A DNA stretch of 5,819 nt from contig WGCT01000270.1 in assembly GCA_015493625.1 (NCBI GenBank), forward strand, positions 1 to 5,819, in the 5' to 3' direction. Both the position numbers and the translations under genes were made by a program. Below, piece after piece: positions 1-5,392 of this stretch (position 1 is its first letter; each line of letters starts with the position of its first letter). The notes beneath the pieces were generated by a model. That model made no database searches and had not been told where the DNA came from. It saw nothing but the letters and a program-made list of their open reading frames with translations. Source of the stretch: Draconibacterium sp. (GTDB lineage: Bacteria > Bacteroidota > Bacteroidia > Bacteroidales > Prolixibacteraceae).

Positions 1-133
1 ACAGTAAAAAGATGATAAAAATCAGGTTCTGAAAACTATTTTTTGCTTCGATTGAAATCTATAAATAAATAACTTAATTTACTTTCGTATTCCAATTTTA
101 TCGGCTAAAAAAGATTAAGTTTTTTCTTTGCAA

Positions 134-141
134 CAAAACTA
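134..141 (-). promoter_or_regulatory. Candidate Bacteroidota-type -7 element reading leftward
   Basis: On the minus strand these bases read TAGTTTTG, an exact match to the TAnnTTTG -7 consensus of Bacteroidota primary sigma factor promoters. A TTG lies upstream, but the spacer is about 23 nt, longer than the usual 19-21, so the -33 element is poor. If active it would drive a minus-strand gene to the left of the window. The motif is short and the region is AT-rich, so a chance match is quite possible. Confidence 0.25.
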
Positions 142-163
142 TTTTTAAACGGGTAAAATGTAT

Positions 164-177
164 GCAACTTATGTTGC
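164..177 (-). terminator. Weak hairpin after the Crp/Fnr gene
   Basis: Five nucleotides beyond the regulator's stop codon the minus strand reads GCAAC-ATAA-GTTGC, a perfect 5-bp stem with a 4-nt loop. It is followed by ATACATTTTA rather than a clean T tract. The position fits the end of the aminotransferase-regulator transcript, but stem length and tail are marginal, so this is only a candidate terminator. Confidence 0.25.
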
Positions 178-182
178 GAATA

Positions 183-749
183 TTAAACTTTATAAAGAAT
201 GCGTGTAAGAATATTGCGGTGAATGCCAAGATACGAGGCAATGTGTTGACGTTGAAGTTTTTGTGCCAACTCGGGGTACTGTTGTAAAAATATGCGAATG
301 CGTTGTTCGGCATTTAACGATTGGAAAGAGTGGATTCTTCCCATTGCCTGTATGTAGCTCTCTTCGGCCAGAATACGTACTGTACGTTCGAATTTCGGAT
401 GGTTGTCGAGCAATGTTTTAAATTCGTGCTTTTCAATGTAAATAAGTTTCGAATCTTCGTATGCGCGAATTGCTTCGGTAGAATTTTTACCGCTGTAAAA
501 TCCCTGTTGATTACTGATTATAAAATTATTTGGGGGGAAAAAGAAGCGCGAAATCCATTCGGTGCCGCTGTCGGAAAGATAGGTGGCATACAAAAGTCCT
601 TCAATGAGAATTCCGATTTTTTTTGTTTTTTCGCCATAGTCGATAAAACTTTCTCCCTTTTTAAGTTCAACTTCACTGTTCTTTAAATCGAACGATTTAA
701 GCAGGTCGAGGGTAAGTTGGTAGCGGGCAATTATTTTTTTATGATCCAT
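183..749 (-). CDS. Crp/Fnr-family transcriptional regulator
   Basis: This 188-residue protein has the Crp/Fnr layout: an N-terminal cyclic-nucleotide-binding-like beta-roll (roughly residues 25-115), a connecting helix (about 118-140, with AEESYIQAMGRI) and a C-terminal winged-helix HTH (about 145-187). The HTH reads RQHIASYLGIHRNILTRIL and the protein ends two or three residues after the recognition helix, a short form common in Bacteroidota. No cysteine set for an Fe-S cluster is visible. The residues around 89-100 (STEAIRAYEDS) do not look like the cAMP phosphate-binding cassette, so the effector is unknown. The recognition helix keeps an Arg (R183) but has Asn (N179) about where Crp and Fnr carry their DNA-contacting Glu, which suggests a non-canonical operator. 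The start codon directly abuts the stop codon of the upstream aminotransferase, implying co-transcription and coupled translation. Control of that gene or of itself is inferred from position only. Confidence 0.9.
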   Translation of the reverse strand: MDHKKIIARYQLTLDLLKSFDLKNSEVELKKGESFIDYGEKTKKIGILIEGLLYATYLSDSGTEWISRFFFPPNNFIISNQQGFYSGKNSTEAIRAYEDSKLIYIEKHEFKTLLDNHPKFERTVRILAEESYIQAMGRIHSFQSLNAEQRIRIFLQQYPELAQKLQRQHIASYLGIHRNILTRILYKV

Positions 750-2069
750 TTATTTTGTGCCAAAGTTTTCGTTAAAAAGTTTTAATCGTTCTTCCAGTTC
801 GCCAAATTGTTCGCGTTTTACAAACGAAACACAAGCCCGAATTCCCTCCTCATAACTTCCTGTATTGTCGAGTGCAATGGCACTAATTCCGTAATAAAGC
901 AGGTTTTCAACAAGTTGGTTGCCAGTCATGTTTGGGTACGAAATGGTAAAATAAAAACCATCGGCAATTTTAACATCCAAATCTTTTTCGTAAACAATGT
1001 TAAACCCATTTTTCAGAAAAAGGTCTTTCATTATTTTTGCTTTTTCGCCATACTCTTTTACCTCTTCAACAAAATTGAAACGGCCCTCGTTTGCAGCTTT
1101 AAACATTGCTGCCAGTGCCCACTGTGCCGAATGGCTGGTGCCCGACGAAACCGAGTATAAGATGCGTAGCGTAATGGTGTCGCCAAAAGTTGTTCCTTTA
1201 AACCGTTCTTGCAGGTCGGGGTAGTCGCGCACAAAAAGTTTGTCGGAAATGGCCATTAATCCGCAGCGTTGCCCGGCATACGAAAATATTTTTGAGCTTG
1301 ATATAAACAGAATATAATTGTTGGTATATTTTGCTACAGTGGGTTGAAAAGGAGCCTCTCCGGGTTTCGATAAATCGTTGCGGAAATCCATGCCGAAGTA
1401 GGCGAGATCTTCCATTACAATTACATCGTATTTTGTAGCAAGTTCGCCAATTATTTTTAACTCTTTATCGTTAAAACAGATCCATGCCGGATTGTTTGGG
1501 TTTGAATAGATAATTGAGTTGATTGTTCCTTTCGCCAAAATCTCTTCAAGTTTGTCGCGCAACTTTTCTCCTCTGAAATTAAAAACATCAAAAGTCGTAT
1601 ATTTTAGCCCCAGTACCATCATTTGTTGTTTTTGTACCGGAAACCCGGGGTCGATAAACAGTGTTGTATCTCTGTTTTTATCGATATTTCCGGCGGCCAT
1701 AAATGCGGAGAATGTTCCCTGCATGGAGCCAACTGTTGCAATGCAACCTTTGGGCGCAACATCAATATCGAGGTAATTTTTAATAAATTTTGAGGCCTCC
1801 TCTTTTAATGGCTTTATTCCATCTACCATTGGATAAATGGCGGCTACTCCTTTTTTTAGTGCTTCAATTTCTGCATCGACACCAATTTTAGAGGGGGGCA
1901 GGCCGGGAACTCCCATTTCCATACGAATGTATTTTAATCCGGTTTCCTCTTCAACCAAATTTACAAGAGCAACAATCTCACGAATAGATGCTTTCCCAAC
2001 ATTGGGAATTCGTAATTCCGATATTTTTGAATCGACAATGGCTTTGTCGAAGGGAGAGTTGTTTATCAT
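750..2069 (-). CDS. Fold-type I PLP-dependent aminotransferase (class I/II)
   Basis: This 439-residue protein shows the landmarks of class I/II aminotransferases. The PLP-phosphate loop is GSMQGTF (114-120). SNPNNPAW (189-196) holds the Asn that bonds the cofactor ring oxygen. MEDLAYFGM (219-227) holds Asp221, which pairs with the pyridine nitrogen, and Tyr224. SSSKIFSYAGQRCG (257-270) holds the Schiff-base Lys260, and Arg411 in GIRACVSF is the likely substrate-carboxylate Arg. The family transfers amino groups between amino acids and 2-oxo acids in the cytosol. The substrate cannot be read from sequence. Proximity to pheA and paaK makes an aromatic or aryl-pyruvate substrate plausible, but this is inference. 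Length is slightly above the usual 390-410, partly from an N-terminal extension of about 40 residues. It is separated from the upstream flavodoxin gene by 123 nt containing nested palindromes and runs straight into the regulator gene, so the two probably form their own transcription unit. Confidence 0.92.
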   Translation of the reverse strand: MINNSPFDKAIVDSKISELRIPNVGKASIREIVALVNLVEEETGLKYIRMEMGVPGLPPSKIGVDAEIEALKKGVAAIYPMVDGIKPLKEEASKFIKNYLDIDVAPKGCIATVGSMQGTFSAFMAAGNIDKNRDTTLFIDPGFPVQKQQMMVLGLKYTTFDVFNFRGEKLRDKLEEILAKGTINSIIYSNPNNPAWICFNDKELKIIGELATKYDVIVMEDLAYFGMDFRNDLSKPGEAPFQPTVAKYTNNYILFISSSKIFSYAGQRCGLMAISDKLFVRDYPDLQERFKGTTFGDTITLRILYSVSSGTSHSAQWALAAMFKAANEGRFNFVEEVKEYGEKAKIMKDLFLKNGFNIVYEKDLDVKIADGFYFTISYPNMTGNQLVENLLYYGISAIALDNTGSYEEGIRACVSFVKREQFGELEERLKLFNENFGTK

Positions 2070-2089
2070 TTTGTTGTTTTTTTATTGTC

Positions 2090-2136
2090 AAAAAAGAAAT
2101 ACTATTTCATTTAAAACATAGATGAAATAGTATTTC
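2090..2136 (-). terminator. AT-rich intrinsic terminator-like hairpin after the flavodoxin gene
   Basis: On the minus strand a perfect 15-bp stem (arms 2122-2136 and 2096-2110, 11-nt loop) is followed at once by six T residues (2095-2090). This is the geometry of a Rho-independent terminator for the pheA-flavodoxin transcript, which ends about 56 nt upstream. The stem has only three G-C pairs, which is weak for a terminator, although AT-rich stems with U tracts occur in this phylum. The same sequence can be read as a DNA operator pair (separate entry). Confidence 0.5.
2096..2136. promoter_or_regulatory. Twin nested palindromes, candidate operator pair before the aminotransferase-regulator genes
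   Basis: Each arm of the 15-bp inverted repeat contains its own near-perfect palindrome, GAAATA-n-TATTTC, at 2096-2108 and 2124-2136, with centres 28 bp apart. The second extends to TGAAATA-G-TATTTCA (2123-2137). Two copies of one dyad are what a dimeric HTH regulator would bind, and a terminator does not require them. Between them the minus strand reads TATGTTTT (2113-2120), one mismatch from the TAnnTTTG -7 consensus, although no good -33 element is present. A start site there would be overlapped by the downstream palindrome. The Crp/Fnr protein encoded in this transcription unit is the obvious candidate ligand, by position only. Confidence 0.35.
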
Positions 2137-2192
2137 AATTGTGCCGAAACAGATGTTTAGCTGTAAATGTTGTGTCGGAATTTTACCAGCAA

Positions 2193-2717
2193 TTAAAAAC
2201 CAAAATCGGTTTTAATTGCCTCTAACCAGGCGGCAACTCTTTCGTCGGTTAATTCCGGTTCAAAATCTTCGTCGAGTGGTAATCCTATGAATTTACCGTC
2301 TACAATTGCATCCGACTCTTCGAATTCGTAACCGTCGGTAGCAACCTGTCCGGTTAATGTTGCTCCGTGTTCCATAAGTTTTTTACCAAGTAAGCCAATG
2401 TGGTCTACAAAACCGTGTGCGTATGTAACGTGGTCGCCCAGACCGAAAATGGCAACTGTTTTTTTACTGTAATCGGTTTTAGCAATTTCGGGCATAAATT
2501 TGCCCCAATCGTTGTTCGAGTAGGTCGAATCCCAAGTGTCTTTTCCAACGGTTGAAAGTCCAAAAATAATTTTGTCGAACTTTTCGAGGTCGGAAACAGA
2601 GGCGTCTTTAACGGCTACCATTTCTACATTGTTCTCGCCAATAATCTCTTTAATTTTATCTGCTACGCGGTTTACCGCACCACCAAGCGGGCCATAAAAA
2701 ATTGCTATTTTGCTCAT
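2193..2717 (-). CDS. fldA: Long-chain flavodoxin-like protein with altered FMN phosphate loop
   Basis: This 174-residue protein matches the long-chain flavodoxins that carry low-potential electrons via FMN in the cytosol. The first beta strand is KIAIFYG. The 50s loop STVGKDTWD carries an aromatic Trp62. The 90s loop FGLGDHVTYAHGF carries Tyr99, the likely isoalloxazine-stacking residue. The C-terminal half (HGATLTG, TDGYEFEESDA, FIGLPLDEDFEPELTDERV) follows E. coli FldA closely, including the long-chain insertion. The oddity is the phosphate loop. Where classical flavodoxins have a Ser/Thr-rich T/S-x-T-G-x-T, this one reads G9-P-L-G-G-A-V15, without the hydroxyl side chains. GDQ in the 90s loop is GDH. 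It may bind FMN differently, more weakly, or belong to a divergent subfamily. It starts 15 nt after the pheA stop, so it is probably in the same operon. A role as electron donor to an aryl-pyruvate oxidoreductase is inferred. Confidence 0.85.
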   Translation of the reverse strand: MSKIAIFYGPLGGAVNRVADKIKEIIGENNVEMVAVKDASVSDLEKFDKIIFGLSTVGKDTWDSTYSNNDWGKFMPEIAKTDYSKKTVAIFGLGDHVTYAHGFVDHIGLLGKKLMEHGATLTGQVATDGYEFEESDAIVDGKFIGLPLDEDFEPELTDERVAAWLEAIKTDFGF

Positions 2718-2732
2718 ATTATTCTAATTAAT

Positions 2733-3569
2733 TTATTGATTATGAATATTTAAATTTCCTCTTTCGTATTCACCAAGAATTGAAAGACTAGATGCGCTTT
2801 TTAATACCTGATGAATGGCTTTGTCGTAATTTTCCGAATTGTCCCATTCAATATCGACATGAAATGTATATTCGTTTGGTTTTCCTATTTTGGGTACCGA
2901 TTGAATTTTTGTCAGGTTAATTTTGTTCTCGGCGAACGTATTTAGCACTTTAGCCAGTGCTCCATGAAAATGGCCAACCTCGAAACAGATTGATGCCTTG
3001 TTTGACTCTTTTGTTAAATTACCATGTTTCGACAATATAAGAAAGCGTGTGTAGTTTCTCTTATTGGTTTCAACCCCGGTATCTAAAACTTCGAGTTTGT
3101 AAAGTTCTGCCGAACGCAAATTCCCTATTGCTGCTGCGTTTACTAAATTGTCTTCAGCAATTTTTTTTGCCGAACCGGCAGTGTCGAGTGCTTCGTGCAA
3201 TTTTGCGTTGGGGAAGTGCGATTCAATGTATTCTAAACTTTGCTGAATGGCAATGGGATGCGAATAAATGTCGGTAATGTCTTTTGTTTTCACTCCCGGT
3301 TTTACCATTAAATTCATTTGAATGTGAATGTAGACTTCACCAATAATTCGTAAATGATAATCGCGTATTAGTTGATAGTTTTTCAGTAAACTTCCGGCAA
3401 TGGAGTTCTCTATTGCCATAACTGCAATATCAACTTTATCGTCATCTATTAATTCGCAAACGCTTGTAAACGATTTGCATTCAACAACTTCAATCTCTTC
3501 TTTAAAATATTTAAGTGCAGCTTCTTCGTGAAAAGAGCCTGCAATACCTTGTACGGCTATTCGTTTCAT
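2733..3569 (-). CDS. pheA: Prephenate dehydratase (monofunctional, C-terminal ACT domain)
   Basis: The enzyme converts prephenate to phenylpyruvate with loss of water and CO2, the committed step to phenylalanine. The 278 residues contain only the dehydratase (about 1-180) and an ACT regulatory domain (about 192-270). There is no N-terminal chorismate mutase, so it is the short monofunctional type. Visible signatures are GSFHEEAA (11-18), AIENSIAGSLL (52-62), SHPIAIQQS (103-111) and the catalytic NYTRF motif (172-176, Thr174-Arg175-Phe176). In the ACT domain the GALV-type Phe-binding motif is GALAKV, and the usual ESRP motif appears as QSVP (223-226), so feedback inhibition may differ from E. 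coli PheA. The start codon follows a Bacteroidota-type -7 element by a short leader. The ATG is preferred because the conserved strand KRIAVQG begins immediately. The flavodoxin gene follows at 15 nt. Confidence 0.95.
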   Translation of the reverse strand: MKRIAVQGIAGSFHEEAALKYFKEEIEVVECKSFTSVCELIDDDKVDIAVMAIENSIAGSLLKNYQLIRDYHLRIIGEVYIHIQMNLMVKPGVKTKDITDIYSHPIAIQQSLEYIESHFPNAKLHEALDTAGSAKKIAEDNLVNAAAIGNLRSAELYKLEVLDTGVETNKRNYTRFLILSKHGNLTKESNKASICFEVGHFHGALAKVLNTFAENKINLTKIQSVPKIGKPNEYTFHVDIEWDNSENYDKAIHQVLKSASSLSILGEYERGNLNIHNQ

Positions 3570-3588
3570 TCAATGTTTTTTAGTGCTA

Positions 3589-3596
3589 CAAAGATA
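3589..3596 (-). promoter_or_regulatory. Candidate promoter for pheA-flavodoxin (-7 element)
   Basis: The minus strand reads TATCTTTG, an exact match to the Bacteroidota -7 consensus TAnnTTTG, in the 69-nt gap upstream of pheA. Transcription would start around 3581-3583, giving a leader of about 12-14 nt, which is short but workable. The expected -33 position (about 3616-3621) is AT-rich (TTAA) but lacks a clear TTTG, so strength is uncertain. If real, pheA and the flavodoxin gene can be expressed independently of paaK. Confidence 0.42.
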
Positions 3597-3638
3597 AAAA
3601 ACCTTTGTTTGCACACATTAATTAACCCCATCTACTTG

Positions 3639-4058
3639 TTAAAGTTCATCGGTAAACAACAATTTATCTTTACTACTTTGTAAAACAGTCATGCATTTTT
3701 CAATGTCAACCGGTCGGATAACGTTAATTGCGTCGTTTTCGTCTTTGCTGAACGAGTACATGTATTCGATAAAAATACCTTCGGAATTTAATGCTTCGAG
3801 CAATTTTGCCAGCGACCCCGGTTTGTTGTCTGTTTTTACCAAAACAACATCGGTGGTTTGAACCGAAAAAAGATTTTCTTTTAAAATTGTTTTTGCTTTA
3901 TCGGGGTCGGAAACAATTAATCTTAATACGCCAAAATCGGAAGTGTCGGCAATGGTAAATGCCGAAATGTTTATTCCTGCATTACCTAAAATATGGGTTA
4001 CTTCGTTTAATCTTCCCAATTTGTTTTCGAGAAAAACGGAAACTTGTTTTACTATCAT
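3639..4058 (-). CDS. Tandem ACT-domain protein, paaK partner
   Basis: This 139-residue protein is made of two successive ACT domains (about 3-66 and 70-133) and nothing else. ACT domains are small ligand-binding folds that usually sense amino acids, sitting at dimer interfaces. The first begins KQVSVFLENKLGRLNEVTHIL, with the typical glycine (Gly15) in the strand1-helix1 loop, followed by NAGINISAF. The second has VLVKTDNKPGSLAKLLEAL, with Gly81 in the same loop. It starts only 5 nt after the paaK stop codon, so the two are almost certainly translated together. Stand-alone tandem-ACT proteins next to phenylacetate-CoA ligases are a recurring arrangement in anaerobes. The likely role is allosteric sensing of phenylalanine or another aromatic compound for this pathway, which is inferred and not demonstrated. 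A paralogue lies on the other side of paaK. Confidence 0.88.
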   Translation of the reverse strand: MIVKQVSVFLENKLGRLNEVTHILGNAGINISAFTIADTSDFGVLRLIVSDPDKAKTILKENLFSVQTTDVVLVKTDNKPGSLAKLLEALNSEGIFIEYMYSFSKDENDAINVIRPVDIEKCMTVLQSSKDKLLFTDEL

Positions 4059-4063
4059 TTTAT

Positions 4064-5362
4064 TTAGATTTTACGATTATCGATTACTCTTTTTGATTTT
4101 CCTGCTGTACGCTCAATTGTTTTTGGTTCAACTAATTTAACGGCAACCGAAATGCCGAGCGTGTTTTGAATGTTGTTTTTTATTTTTGTTTTTAGCTCTT
4201 CCAGCTTATGAATTTCGTCGGAAAAGAACTGTTCCTGAACTTCAACCAAAACTTTTAAAACGTCGAGTGTTCCTTCGCGTTCAACAATTAAGAGGTAGTG
4301 AGGTTCTGTTTCACTCATCTCGAGTAAAACGCTTTCTATTTGCGACGGAAATACGTTTACACCTCTAATAATGAGCATGTCGTCGCTGCGCCCCATACAT
4401 TTTTCCATTCTAACCAATGTTCTGCCGCATTTACATTTGTCGTAAATTAACCGGGTTAAGTCGTGTGTGCGGTAGCGAATAATTGGTATTCCCTCTTTTG
4501 TTATGGTTGTAAATACTAATTCGCCAATCTCTCCCGGTGGCATGGGTTCCAGTGTTTCGGGATGAATGATTTCGGGAATAAAATGGTCTTCGTTGATGTG
4601 CATTCCGGCTTGTTCTTCGCATTCGCACGAAACGCCCGGCCCAACAACTTCGCTTAGTCCGTAAATATCGATGGCTTTAATTTTTAGTTTGGCTTCAATC
4701 TCTTTTCGCATATTTTCGCTCCAGGGTTCGGCACCAAAAATTCCCACTTTTAAATTTAACGATTCAGGTTCAATGCCGTTTTCTTTCATTACTTCGGCTA
4801 AAAATAGTGCGTACGAAGGTGTACAAGCAATAACCGATGATTTAAAATCTTGCATTAACTGAAGCTGTTTCTGTGTGTTTCCACCCGAGATTGGAATTAC
4901 AGTTGCTCCCAGATTTTCTGTTCCGTAGTGCATTCCAAGTCCACCGGTAAAAAGTCCGTAGCCATAAGCAATTTGCACAATGTCATTCTGGCCAACTCCG
5001 GCCATGCAAAGTGTTCGGGTTACTACTTCCGACCACATATTCAGGTCGTTGCGGGTGTATCCTACAACGGTTGGTTTCCCGGTAGTTCCCGAGCTGGCAT
5101 GTATTCGAACAATTTCGCTCATGGGCACGGTAAACATTCCAAACGGATAGTTGTCGCGTAAATCGGTTTTTTCGGTAAAAGGTAATTTCGACAGGTCTTT
5201 TACACTTTTTATATCGGCCGGAACCAATCCTTTTTCCTGCATTTTAGCCCGGTAACTCGGTACGTTATGATATATTCTTTCTACTGTTTTAATCAATCTC
5301 TCCGATTGAATTGCCTCCATCTCTTCGCGCGTGGCACACTCTATTTTTTCATTCCAAATCAT
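4064..5362 (-). CDS. paaK: Phenylacetate-CoA ligase
   Basis: This AMP-forming ligase of the ANL superfamily activates phenylacetate (or a related aryl acetate) to its CoA thioester in the cytosol using ATP. The 432-residue length is standard for PaaK. Visible motifs are YHNVPSYR near the N-terminus (31-38), the ATP loop SSGTTGKP (90-97), YGLSE (234-238), YRTHDLTR with the ribose-binding Asp301 (297-304), [20 protein letters not shown] at the hinge (324-343) and the catalytic-lysine region ERTAGKSKR near the C-terminus (Lys422 likely). A cysteine set, CEC (246-248) and CKC (310-312), may form a structural metal site as in some related ligases. No aerobic paa genes (paaABCDE, paaG, paaZ) are visible, so this enzyme more likely serves anaerobic aryl-acid salvage or product formation than ring degradation. 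It lies 30 nt after one tandem-ACT gene and 5 nt before another. The region before its ATG shows no strong ribosome-binding site. Confidence 0.96.
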   Translation of the reverse strand: MIWNEKIECATREEMEAIQSERLIKTVERIYHNVPSYRAKMQEKGLVPADIKSVKDLSKLPFTEKTDLRDNYPFGMFTVPMSEIVRIHASSGTTGKPTVVGYTRNDLNMWSEVVTRTLCMAGVGQNDIVQIAYGYGLFTGGLGMHYGTENLGATVIPISGGNTQKQLQLMQDFKSSVIACTPSYALFLAEVMKENGIEPESLNLKVGIFGAEPWSENMRKEIEAKLKIKAIDIYGLSEVVGPGVSCECEEQAGMHINEDHFIPEIIHPETLEPMPPGEIGELVFTTITKEGIPIIRYRTHDLTRLIYDKCKCGRTLVRMEKCMGRSDDMLIIRGVNVFPSQIESVLLEMSETEPHYLLIVEREGTLDVLKVLVEVQEQFFSDEIHKLEELKTKIKNNIQNTLGISVAVKLVEPKTIERTAGKSKRVIDNRKI

Positions 5363-5392
5363 TATTCTCAGGTATATTTAGTTTTTAAAAAA

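Larger units (their letters stand above)
1..182. other. AT-rich non-coding left end
   Basis: This stretch follows the stop codon of the Crp/Fnr gene and shows no credible coding region. There is no ATG on the minus strand in the leftmost 60 bases, and the only plus-strand ATG there (around 12) meets a stop after six codons. It is very AT-rich with A and T runs, as expected for an intergenic region. It contains a small hairpin just after the Crp/Fnr stop codon and a promoter-like element reading leftward, both listed separately. It may be the leader of a gene lying left of the window. Confidence 0.6.

Noticed and set aside
98..313. Open frame on the minus strand overlapping the end of the Crp/Fnr gene
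   Set aside because: It overlaps the conserved HTH region in another frame and its composition (Phe, Asn and Ile-rich, low complexity) is what AT-rich shadow frames give.
321..686. Plus-strand open frame of 121 codons opposite the Crp/Fnr gene
   Set aside because: It is antisense to a well-supported regulator, is rich in Cys and Phe, and has no domain signature, so it is a shadow of the real gene.
807..1160. Plus-strand open frame of 117 codons opposite the aminotransferase
   Set aside because: It lies fully inside a gene with clear catalytic motifs on the other strand and shows no recognisable domain.
2141..2192. Search for a riboswitch or leader peptide between the flavodoxin and aminotransferase genes
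   Set aside because: The segment is about 52 nt, has no start codon followed by Phe/Tyr/Trp-rich codons, and shows no pairing beyond the nested palindromes.
3588..3608. Inverted repeat ACAAAG-N9-CTTTGT upstream of pheA, possible operator or terminator
   Set aside because: Only 6 bp with a 9-nt gap and no T tract placed for termination. It overlaps the -7 element whose TTTG explains half of it, so chance is likely.
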